Shown here piece after piece: positions 35,941 to 47,700 of a DNA stretch of 64,000 bases (the stretch's first letter is position 1; each line of letters starts with the position of its first letter). Below the pieces are notes generated by a model. It was not told the DNA's origin. It searched no databases and worked only from the letters and a program-made list of their open reading frames with translations. The translations under genes were made by a program, and so were the position numbers. Source of the stretch: Mesocentrotus franciscanus (taxonomy: Eukaryota > Echinodermata > Echinoidea > Camarodonta > Strongylocentrotidae); the NCBI GenBank assembly GCA_037976565.1, contig CP137679.1, positions 24,468,761-24,532,760 on the forward strand, written 5' to 3'.

Positions 35941-35979
35941 TAAAATGGTGTTGCAGCCGACTTGTCTTATATTTCAGAA

Positions 35980-36229
35980 CTGTGGCGTAGCGTAGGTCCT
36001 GCAATATTAGGGGCACTGCGGTGGGGGTGGGGTGCACCTGTGGATGGAACGCTATATATCTAGGCCAAGGCCATTGGGGGTAGGTGTGGTAGAGGTTGTA
36101 TCATCTTCCATGTTGCCTGGCTTCCAATTTCACTTTCTTTCTTTTTGTCCCTCGGGAGAGGGGGAGGGGGGGGGGCTTTATGCCGTTCGATTTGGGGCAC
36201 ATGTTCTCCTTATGTAGCTACGCCAGTGT
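35980..36229. mobile_element. hAT MITE with perfect 8-bp target duplication
   Basis: Starts CTGTGGCGTAGCGTAGG; the reversed right end reads ACACTGGCGTAGCTAC. TTTCAGAA occurs at 35972-35979 and 36230-36237, an exact 8-bp duplication as made by hAT transposases. The termini resemble the element at 1219-4594, so that family is a plausible source of the transposase. Confidence 0.85.
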
Positions 36230-36698
36230 TTTCAGAATTACAATAGCACCAATCATAATTTTAAGAGATAGTAACAAAACATAAACAACAAAAAATGTCC
36301 AGCACCGCAGATTAACCGGCTTGCATCTCAACCCCTAACCAATGATCGCCCCTAGTCATATTTATTTAATTTCAGAAACGAATCAGAACGACCATGCAGC
36401 CTCCTTAAGCCGCTTCGATCGGAAATTGACATTGGATTAAAAATAGATTGATTTTTTTCCCCAGCAGGTTGAAAAATGGATTACATCCAGACAGCTGAAT
36501 AAGTACGCTGATTACAGCAGATGTTACCCGCGTGAGAAAAAAGTAAAATGTATTCAAATTTGATATTTAAAATAAAAGAATTGTGTCGTGGTCACGTGTT
36601 AACCCATTGAGATGATAGGTTAAACGTGCTCTATCATTCCTTATACGTGTCAAGTTAGAAGCAGTCTTGCTATCTCCCTCTCTCTCTCTCCCTCTTTC

Positions 36699-36729
<31 letters not shown>

Positions 36730-36858
36730 ATCTCTCATTTCTTTCTCTATTTCTCTGATTCTCACTCTCTACTTCTCCTGATACTTCGATTCTATATATC
36801 TCTCCTCTTATTTCCCTCGTTTATGTATGACCATGCACTGTTTTGCCATCCTGCTCCC

Positions 36859-36890
<32 letters not shown>

Positions 36891-39502
36891 CCTCTCTTTA
36901 TCACCCTTTCTTCTTATTCTCCTCGTTCTTGGATGTCCTCTCTCTTCATCACATATACGCTCTTCCTACCCCTCCCCTTCCCCTCTCTCTCTCTCTCTCT
37001 CATACATTTTGTAAGCATTCCTTTCTTCTCCAAAATTCCAAAATTTAAGTATTTTCGTAATTCTTAATATGAACATAGACCTATACCTAGAGAGTAGGTC
37101 TACGATATCAAGCACCCGTGATCAATTGAGAAATTTATTATTTTCTTACTTGGACTGCCTTTGAGTCATTTTAAAAGGTGAAGTTAAAAAAAATTATATT
37201 AATAAATAAATAAATAAAAAAAGATGACACAGTAATTTCGTACTTTTTAAAATTCTCAAACAGTTAGATGTCTATTTTCAACAAAGACGGTGCGAAAAAT
37301 ACATTTACCTCTTTTTATGTCCTTACATTTCTCGGTTTTTTATTTTCAATTTCATTCTGTCAGTTTTGCAGCACGTATTCCTGTTTTGTATAACGCGATT
37401 GCTTTTTACCTTCGTTTTTTTAAATAGCACTGTTGATGATTTTCATCGAGTATCGTCATACAATGACGAATTCATTAATCCTTTTCTTCATATAAATCGA
37501 AAACATTTTGAAAAGAGTATATTTTCAGCCCATTTCAATGCCATACTTGATTGCATATGCATTGATCATTATTCCTGATGTTTTTCTGCACTGTATGTTT
37601 ATCGTTGTGTTTTTTTTGTTGTAAATATGATAATATTTTTGTTTGTCTAGTTAAAGTTATCTAGTGTTTGTATTTTGCAAGGATAGTGCTTTCAGAAAAT
37701 GTGCATTTTATTTAGTCGAAAAGCATGCAACTTCAATGTCTTTTTTTTTAGGGGGGGGGGTGCTGATTTGAAATCTCAATTTCAATTTATGTTTCATGAC
37801 ACTGAATGTTATCATTATTCATTGATTTATAGATTCATTTATTTTGTTACAATTAATGAAGATAATAACAGAAAAAAGATATCATGTCTTGGTGATTCGA
37901 TATTTTTATAAAAACTTTAATTCTGTTGATCCCTAATGATATTTCTGATGATAAAGGAAATAAACAGTGGCTCTTCTAATGTAAGAGAGTTGATCCCACT
38001 GGGGTCGTGTTGGGGCGTTTTTTTAATTTTTCTAATTTAGGTTTTTTTAGGGGGTGTGATGAAGGGGTCATCCTATTTACGTACAGTTGCATAACACGGT
38101 GGTAATGACACTGCCCGAAAAAGAAGGAAAATGGGGGGTCGTGCACCGACAAGGCATTTCAAGAAGATGTCTTTCCCTCTATCTCTTTCGTCCTTATAGT
38201 TTTCAATATTTTTCTTTCTTCCCTCATTTTTCTTTACCTTCCATTTCTCTGTATCTTATACTGCCCATTCGACGAGGGAGTGGGGGAGCACGTCCTCAGT
38301 GCCCCCAGTAGCTGATCATTGGGTTGAGAGCAAAACACTGAACACCACCAAAAGAGAAGGCCTATGCTGACTCTGTGTGTAAGGTATGGGATATTTTCTT
38401 CCTGCTCTCAAGGTTTGTTCATAGACCCAGCACAATGAGATGTTTTCCGAATCTAAACCAATATTTTCAAAAGCGGCGGTGGGTCTTCGAATATAGATTT
38501 TCAACTTTTCTCTTTGACGGGAAGGTCGGCCGGTGAGGCTGGGTTTCCGGTCGCAGTTTGGTCCTTTACACCGGGGCGACCAACAATCAATGAACACTTA
38601 AAATTTCAAGGCAAAACCAAACCAACTCAGATTCCCAGCCTTTTTAACTTTCTTTCTCACTGAATGTATAAAAATCACTTTAAATTCTTTCATTTCATAC
38701 TATTCATGACAAATTATTGACAGAGCTGATGGCTGTGTTGATAATTGTACTATTCAGAAGCCATTAGTATTTTTAAGGAGGAACATATCTATTCAAGAAT
38801 GAAATCGAATATGCGTCCTTGGACACGAATAAGTGATTTTCCCGTGCAGACGATAAGCAGACGGCTGGGTTGGAAGAAATGAGCATCGCGATCGATTGAT
38901 CGTATTATCGGTTTCCTGTATAAACCCGCTCAATTTAATGTTTCGATGCGCTTTGCAGTCGATAGATCACTTAGTCGGGATTATCCAATGTCCAAAGCAA
39001 GTATTGTTGGTTTAAGTGGGTTTCAATGCTGAAATAAGACCTCATTAGTGCTCGTCTTTGAATAAATAAATGTTTTATTACAAGATGATGGGGCCGAGAC
39101 AGGAAGGAAATCGATGTATCAATGAAAATCAGATTATCAGTACAAAAGTATATACACCCGTCACCTTACCCATCGCTTCCACAATTTTGTTGGCCTCTCT
39201 CTCTTTGTCTGTCTGTCTGTCTGCCTGTCTCTTTCTTTCTCTCTTTATTCCCCTGTCTCGCTGTCTCTGTGTTTAACACTCCCTTATTTCCTCACGAACT
39301 TCCATTCTCTCTTCCTTCTAGTATTCAAGTATTAGTATAAGTTTTCAAGTATCAAAATGGTTTGGAATGTTCCTAGGTGTCAACTTTCCATGAGCATTAT
39401 AATTCAGAGCATGGTAACGAGCAGAGGTAGACGTAGTGAGATAGAGAGAGAAAACGATGACAGAGAGAGAGAGAAAAAAAAACAAGGGAAACGCTCTCGG
39501 CG
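36230..39502. other. No gene recognised; CT microsatellites
   Basis: (CT)n arrays at 36672-36740, 36859-36890 and 36984-37003, and TCTG/CTGT runs at about 39198-39270. A minus-strand 93-codon frame at 38316-38597 has no motif. About 38860-39010 is rich in ATTA/ATCGAT motifs and CpG and might be regulatory; this is speculation. Confidence 0.4.
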
Positions 39503-40356
39503 GTCTCGCCTGCATTGCGCAATTCGATATGATGAAAAATTGAGGTTGGGACATTATTTATGGGCAGGGTGGCCCATTAGCAGGCGCCTAAAAATGAAAT
39601 CCTCTGAATATAATCAGTATTTTGAAGTGAATATATTGACTAAGAATCATCAGAAGAATTATTTACTATTATTTGTACCAAGATTGATAACTTTCATGAA
39701 ATATGAACAAATAACAAAAATTGATTAATTGTGAAAAACATAATCCAAGTCTACTGACCTAAAATGACCTTTGACCTTGACTATGTGATCTGGAATTTGT
39801 GTCATATAATTTGTGATACTTGATAACCCTTGGGTACAAGTTTCATGGAATTTGAACAAACACTTTTGAAATTATGCAAAAAATTCAAAATCTTGATGTT
39901 GATGCCCAGTGTCTAAGTTTGCAGACCTGAAATGACATTTGACCTTGACTTTGTCACCTAAAAGATTAATCATATGATTGGTGATACTTGATAACCCTTT
40001 AGTTTAAGTTTCATTGAATAAGAACTTATACTTTGAAAATTATATTAAAAATTCAAAAACTTAACCTTGGTTAAGTTTTTGATGTTGATGCCACAACATA
40101 GTCTAAGTTTGTTGACCTTAAATGACCTTTGACCTTGACTTTGTAACCTGAAATTCTCCTCACATGATTGGGGATACTTGATAACCCTTTAGTCCAAGTT
40201 TCATTGAATAAGAACTTATACTTCCAAAATTATATTAAAAATTCAAAAACTTAACCTCGGTTAAGTTTTTGATGTTGACGCCGTCGCCGCCGTCGCCGCC
40301 GCCGCGCCACCGGAAAAGCGGCGTCTATGTCTCGCTTTTTGCTACGCAGGCGAGAC
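39503..40356. mobile_element. TIR element carrying tandem repeats with DR1-like motifs
   Basis: GTCTCGCCTGC (39503-39513) and GCAGGCGAGAC (40346-40356) are perfect inverted termini. Inside are three tandem units of roughly 170-190 bp, each with AATGACCTTTGACCTTGACT or a one-change version, GATACTTGATAACCCTT and AAAATTCAAAA. The unit ends with a GCCGTCGCCGCCG run. No protein. Near-identical GATGACAGAGAGAGAG-type tracts flank both sides. Confidence 0.75.
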
Positions 40357-43163
40357 AAAAACAATGACAGAGAGAGAGAGAGAAAGAGAGAGAGAGAGGT
40401 ATATTGTTGCTACATGGCAGTGCCAGGGGAAGCAGAATAATTTAAAGTATTCAAAAAATTACCGGACATTCGTTAAAATTCTTTGCTCTTTTATTTGCTT
40501 ATAATAATCTCTTCTCAAGCAAACATTTTTACTATACATTTACTTCTTTTTATAGAAAATATTCGAGGTTCACTTGTTATATCTGCATAATAATGATAAC
40601 ATAACACAACATACAATCATTTTAAACAGAGGTACACAAAAATAAATCTCTACAGCTTTTGGATAAACAGTACATGAATAAGAAAACAATTTGTTACTGG
40701 CGATTCATTTCAAGTGAAATGTGTGACGTGAATATCTGTAAGTACTGGATGTGAATTTCCAAGATATTATTCTTTCTTCCAATAACACTAACAGAACAGA
40801 ACAAAAAAAGAGAACTGCGTGATAAAATGTATTGTAGTTGTTCAATATCGCAACATTTTTGGTACCTTACTTGTGAAGGATATATAAAAGTAAAATTCTC
40901 TTCAGGAAAAACTGTCTGGAATACTGTTTCATCTCAGTATAATAAAAGACTTTCAACTTCAAAATCAATTCAAGGGCGATTTCAATACATTGACTAAAGA
41001 AATAAAGTTAGAGTTCTGTAATACGACATTGTAATATCTTGTAAATAGCATATTTCAAGTTTACAAACAAGGCTATTGTTATTCCAATCCTAATCTTGGT
41101 CGGATACTGTTTCTTTCCAAAACGAAAATGAAATGCTGATAGCTTGGTAGTCGTGGGATAATTGCATATTGCCTAATTTTTTCAAAGACAAACTGGTAAT
41201 TTTGTTATACAATTCTACTTTTTCTCAATCACTGCTTCCATTTCTATGGTAAGCATTTAATCATGTGTAACACACGTTTCATATATTCCATATATGCCAT
41301 ATGATTCAAACATAAGATGGCAAGATTTTGCAAATTAATCATTCATCATTATACCTATTACACAATTTTTTTAATGAACAACCAATAGAAAAACACATTA
41401 AACATAAATTTGAACACATTACTGCCTTTAGAAGTCATACCTATACCATCGGCATTGCAACACTATGCTACAGGAGATTTACTGTTATGAATGTATTGTG
41501 TATTCACCAACCGGTTGATATCTGAATATTTCGGCACTTCTGATGGTTTGTTCTTTTTTTTTAGTTTTCTTCACGGAGAGTATGTTCACACTTGTGCATA
41601 TATCATGTAAAATAATATTTACATTGTAAAACGTACATGGATAATCCCAGTTACTTGCAGATATCAAAATGCACACACAGTTATGGCTGGTACTTGAATC
41701 GGACATTGGACGTCAATGCTAGCTTTCAATTAGCAAACAGGTTTCTCTTTCCTGCAAAGTAATGATAAATACTGTACTCTCTTTATGGAAAGGCCTACAC
41801 TTTCTATAAAATCTAACGTACACGCATAGGGGACACTATGTCACCCATAGTACATCAATGGTGATTAAGATACATGCAAAAGACAAAAAACAAAAACAAA
41901 AACAAAAATATATATATATATATGACCTACAGAGTCCAACATTTGAAATCAAAGTCTACCAATCACCTGGAAAAATATTCTGAGTATAAGATGAATATTC
42001 AAAAATCAACCTAAAAAAACTTAACCTGGTATTCTACAGGTTGACGGCTAAGGAGTATGAAGAAAATAAAGGATAACATAAGACTCTGCATATAAGGTGC
42101 ACACGCGTGCATTAAGTAATCTTCTCAACAAGATGTTTTACTGTTCACTGGGAGTGTATTCAAACTCCAATATCTCTTTGGAGAGGGAATATTTGAGCCT
42201 CACAGTTTGAATACAGTTTAGCAACATGGAATCCTTACATCAAGAGCAAAACATGTTTGGGTGATTGGTACACTTTAAAACAAAGAAAGAAAAAAGCAAA
42301 GGTGTAGATGATCTTGCAAGAAAAGCCCAATTTCAAGTAGTCAAGGTTTCTAGTTATTGGTGAACTTCACAAACCTAGCTTAAACACCACTATCATCATT
42401 TGTCAAACTTAAAGACTTCAAAGTGTTGCATATTGTGCTATCTGAAGCCTTTTGAAAGAAACTGATATGATACTGACTTGTAATACAAGTCATCATCAAC
42501 TATAATAATCTGACCATTTGCTAATCACAATCAAGGAATTTGTTTTACTCAGTTGTGTCATGAAATATGATTAATTTTATTTGTTTAATATCCTTTCTCT
42601 TATTTAATATTAGTTTTAAATTGGCTATTGTAATGAGAACAATTTGTAATTTGTAATTTGCTCTCAATTCCAATTCTAAAAGAACAGATTCTTTGAATTT
42701 AAAGACAGTCTTTAAGATGCATAACTATTTGATCTTTCCTATTTTGATCACATGTTAATTGATTCTTACATACATACAGCAATGTCTTAGAAAGACCAAA
42801 GAGTTTGATTTGATTTGAAACTGAGGGAGGCAATCTCCTTGAGCTGTACCCCCCCCCATATCATAGATTTAGCTAATGGTAAAAATCTAAGCCATCCATA
42901 ATACATGAAGTTTTTCATTTTCTATCCCCTAACCTTAAGCCTACCCCGGACTAACGACCACAGACAGATATTTTTGGAAGAGTTTTGATACAGTCCCCTT
43001 GTCAAAGAAATCTTTGCACACACGTTTCATACATGTACCTCTCTGCCTCTTTTGGCAGACATTTTCTTGTTTTCACTAGCACCTAAAATCACATTACTTT
43101 AATACATGCATATTGATCAATACTGACTGGAGTCTGTTGAAACAGTTATGTTTGGAATATATC

Positions 43164-43239
43164 ATCTGTTTGGAGCCAAAAGGGCGTTAACTCCTATACT
43201 TAAGACATGGAGTCAACACCCTTCTGGCGCTGAACAGAC
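43164..43239. repeat. Hairpin repeat, family E, copy 1
   Basis: GGAGCCAAAAGGGCGTTAAC pairs with the downstream GTCAACACCCTTCTGGCGC; arms are about 33 bases with few mismatches and the loop is short. It shares arms with 43309-43387 and 61461-61529. Confidence 0.7.
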
Positions 43240-43308
43240 CTTATGCAATTTGGCTACCGGTACTTTGATATTCTGGTCCATCGTATGTAGTAACTGTGAC
43301 CATTAGCC

Positions 43309-43387
43309 ATCTGTTGAGAGCCAGAAGGGCCTAACTCCTACATGTATAAGTATACACAGAGTTAATGCATTCTCGCTCTCAGCAGAC
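43309..43387. repeat. Hairpin repeat, family E, copy 2
   Basis: CTGTTGAGAGCCAGAAGGGC...TAACTCC is followed by GAGTTAATGC...TCTCGCTCTCAGCAGA. Same arm text as copy 1, 70 bp upstream. Confidence 0.7.
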
Positions 43388-43440
43388 AAAACATACTATC
43401 AAAAGTAAATTTCTACTGTGTGGGTGATGCTGAGATGTGA

Positions 43441-43515
43441 CATGGGTCAGTGGTTAGCTCACTGGTCTTGTAGCTAAACAACCAGTGTTCAAAACCCGGT
43501 TGGTACAAAAATAAT
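43441..43515 (+). repeat. Degenerate tRNA-like SINE fragment
   Basis: GGGTCAGTGGTTAGCTCACT (A-box-like) and GTGTTCAAAACCC (B-box-like) lie at tRNA spacing. No clear tail. Confidence 0.45.
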
Positions 43516-44739
43516 AACGCAAACACACTTTTAGACACTGCCTAAAAACAGCTACATGTATACTGCACCAATAATTTATAAAAATTGATTTTTCTTGGTT
43601 CTCAAGTAGCATTCTTGTGGACCTTACAAAAGGTGGCTGAGATCTAGAGGTTCCAGTGGTGTCAGTTCAGTACAGTTTTATTGCGATAAGAATCTGGGTC
43701 ATTTCATAAAAGACTTAACAAAATTAGCAATTGCCAAGGATTTACAACGGATTTACAGCTAATCAAGTGCAGTGATTTCAGCACCTTATATTACTTACTA
43801 AAACTTAATGCTGATGAAAATGAAACAGAGCAAAGTACAGAATATATATAACATCGTTATTAAGATGATCCTCATAGTTCTGTACTCTGGCATCAAAGAT
43901 TATATTCCATTACGATATCTGAGTATCAAACTATCAGATGGGAGACAAATGTATTTTCATTAAAAATAATATATTTGATGGGTTCTATCCAAGTTTGGCA
44001 GCTCAATTAATGGGAAAGAAAATTCAATATGTCTTGCATCCAGGTGAGGTAATAAAAATTACAGCAGTAACACACAGTTTCAATATTAATTCAGTCTGGG
44101 GATTCTAGGAAGATAACGCTTGTGACCTGTCATTAACACAAGGTCAAATACTTTTGCTGCTACAGCAGGAAACTACATCACCGGTGTTGGGCAGTGCTGG
44201 TGATAAAGGATTAAACTTTGATTAAAGGCTCGTTCAGATATGATGCTGTAAACCGCTGCAAAGAACCGCCACAGGTTTTTTTTAAAGGTGTAAATGAATG
44301 GCAACTGCACGCAACAAAGGTCTTAAGGTATTTACTGAGGTCTGTGTTATACGGAACAGAAATGTGAAGCACATTGCACTTTACCGCTCACGCCATCATT
44401 AAAAAAAAAGTTTAATGCAGTTTACTGCTGCCTTTCTAAACGAGGCTTAATTGGGTTCTGTGTACCTTTTTCAAAATCTTCCGTCGCTCTTGTATATAGT
44501 TCATCACGCTCTGTTATTCAGATCCATCGTCCAACAAACAATGGACCATGCATTTTCCAAACACATTTCTTCATTCTCCTGATGCAAGCCATTCATTACA
44601 ATCCTTGCAGTAAGCGACACCATACCACACGAAAGTGACATTTCCTATAAAGTCGTCCATCTGGATCAGTGTTGATACACAAAGCCTTGGTGATGCAAAA
44701 TACAACGAAACATCGCCAGATTTTTAAGTTTTGTCTTGA

Positions 44740-47700
44740 TCATGAACAGGACTCTCGTACTTTGATGGCTTTCTTCAGCAGTTCATGCATGTCTATTGCT
44801 GGATAGTGCTAGAAAAGAATTATGAAAGAATGAACAAACGTTAAAAATCTATGAAACAAAATCATTGATAAACTAAATTTTGTGTGAATTTCATTTTTCA
44901 GTGATGAACAATCAGCAGAAATCCATTAATATTTATTTGATTTTTCATGACTAATTAAGTCCCACTTATGTCTGACAATTTTCACTCTTTTTCGGTACAT
45001 AATTATCTTACCAATTAATAATTATACAAAAGGCTAAGAGAAGCATGATACAAAAATACATTATTCATTCACCCATAATATTCTAAATAAATTAAAAAAT
45101 AATTGCTTTCAATTTAACTGTAATAATGAAAAGGTAATATTTGTGAAGAATGGTCAAATAGCAAATAATTCCTCCAAATTACGTTTTCAATCCATCCCAT
45201 ATCATTAAAAAGAAAAGGAGTCTTCCCTTTTTCTAATCACATTTACAATAAAGGTGCATAGATGTTTGCTCGTAACGATTGCTATGGGCTTTACTTCGTC
45301 GGAAGTATAGGGTTAGGTTACGATTGCAATTGGGTTTCGGGTTTCAGGTTAGGTTAGGTTATGTTTAGGGTTATAGGGTTATGGTTAAGTGTTAGGTCCA
45401 GGGTTGAAGTTAAGAATACAGTTTGAATAATAAATTACTGCAGAGCAATTATTGGAGGAGCAAGTGTACAACCATATTAATACTTATAACATCGTTAACG
45501 AATCCTCATATGATAAGTTTATTCCAACAGCCTACCTGTAACATCTTGATATTTGTAGCGAAGTCTCCTTCAAGGATGATATCTTTCTGGGACCTAATGG
45601 TATATACAGAAATGAAACATACATTTACATATCTAACAGTATATCTTGGAGGATCGCAAGACAGAACTGGCATGAAAGTATATGTTTTGTTCCTTTCTTT
45701 TTTCCTTTAATTTTTTTTTCTTCATACAGAGCTCTTTTTTGTAATATGAACAAGTCATTCAAAATTTAAGAACATGCAAATCATGAAAATTTGTTAGATG
45801 AATGCAAAATATGCACATCTTGCATAAAAAGTTTGCAAATAGTTTGTTACTTAGTTCATTACTTGCTAGTACATAAAGATTACTAAATAAATGAATAAAA
45901 TAATAAAATTTTAAAATGTCTACTTCAACCTTTCAAAAGTGTAGGCTGTTATGTATTTTTCCATTAATTGTGATACCAAGAGACTTACGATTGGTCTGGG
46001 ACTTAAAAGTGATTTAAAGTTAATCACATTCCTTTATAAGATGGGGTATATTTCAAATCTGAATAATTATATTTGTGCTCATGACTTTACTTACAGAATC
46101 ATAGCACAGCAAACACAAAGAAGAAACTCTGGCTTGTCTTCATCACATAGTAGAGAGTCCCATAACCTTGTCACATCTGAAATGCAAACAAAACAAACAC
46201 AGATTTTTTAAAAATAAAATATATAAATGCAGGAAAAACAAAGATATGAAGCAGGAAAAGATATAACAAAAGAGAAGAGAAGAAACATGATATACTGTTA
46301 ACAACTAAATTATTCATTACCCATGTAAATTTGATGTCTAATGGGGTGATTTTTGTAACTCAAGAAAGGTGGACTGGTTGAATTACAGCCTTTGTGAATA
46401 CTTTTAGATGTAAGCTTAAACATGTTACATTATCAAGAACCGTAAATCGGGACAACTCAATTTTTCACATACTAAAACAATTACAAGTCTTGGTAAGGGT
46501 ATGAATAATTTAGTAGTTAACTGTACATGTGATCTATGTGCAATGTTACATTATAAAGATTTGTGACCTGCACTACCTCTGACAAATCTCACAGGAGATG
46601 GGTAGATTGAGATGGTATGGAGATGTGGTTAGAGAGAGGAAAGCCATTGGATACAGAAAGCAATGAATTTCCTGGTGACTGGCTTAAAAGCCCTGAGGCA
46701 GACCATGCGATCTTCCTTTTGAGGCATTTTACCACATCATATGTAAATAATAATAATAATAATAATATTCAGTTCTTGTATAGCGCATAATACGTTATGA
46801 AATAACATCTCTATGCGCTTCCAAAGAGCTTTGGAAATTATTACCCTAGCTTGAGCTCCGGCAGCCGTTATCGGCGCACAGTGCATTTCAAGGAATAATC
46901 CTACCATGCATGTACCCATGTACCTCACCTGGGTTGAGTGTGGCAAATGTAGATCAATGTCTTGCCAAAGGACATTAGCGCCGCGGCGGGACTTGAACCG
47001 CGGACCTTGTGATCGACAGTCTGGTGACGTATCCACTCGACCACAACACCCCCTCCCCCCCTCCTTTGGCAAGCTTTATGAAACAGGACCAAAGAATCTC
47101 ACCTGGAAGAGGAAACTCCTGGGTCAGCCACAGGGTCAGCCATCGGAAGGCAAAGAACTGAGGCTTCAGGTCCTGCTTCTGGAACCGCAACCAGATCTTG
47201 GCATCGCAACGCTTCACCATCAGCATCAGCTGGTCCATTTTGGCGTTGATCCCCGATGGCGAGTCGTCCAGCGTCTTGATAAAGGTGTCACGCATCTTGG
47301 ACATGAGGTTGGTAAAGCAGAAGAAGGTGTCTGCTTCGGCGTGTTCTGTAGGAGAGGCGTGATGGTGGAAAGGGATGAAGAATTATAGATTATGTTTGTT
47401 TTACAATGACAATAATGCCTGGTTTGCCATGAACATGTAATTAATGATCAGTAAATATCTGAAAAGATAATTACCATTTACCTGAGCCATGATTCGACTT
47501 AAATGTAACACCCAGGATTTTACCAAATTAAATTAAAGAGAGGAGAAAACCACATAGATGTGGTAGTGGCAAAAATATCATATTAACAGTATACTCTAAT
47601 ATGTCTTTGATCCTTTTATAGGACTTAAGGAATGATGGACAAAACCATAAGTAATGTGTTGCTTTAGAATCTGATTAATGGTATAATAATCCATTGAATC

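Larger units (their letters stand above)
40357..44739 (-). other. Downstream region of TBC1D13, possible 3' untranslated sequence
   Basis: AT-rich with no conserved frame. It follows the TBC1D13 stop on the minus strand. TTTATT (a minus-strand AATAAA) occurs at several places (about 43678 and 42577), so the 3' end cannot be fixed. It holds two hairpin repeats, a tRNA-like unit and a (CAAAAA)n-(TA)n stretch at about 41885-41921. Confidence 0.4.

Noticed and set aside
45578..45584. Alternative CCCAG acceptor for TBC1D13 exon 11
   Set aside because: It would shift the frame and lose the conserved LEGDF block; the CATTAG acceptor ten bases upstream keeps the frame.
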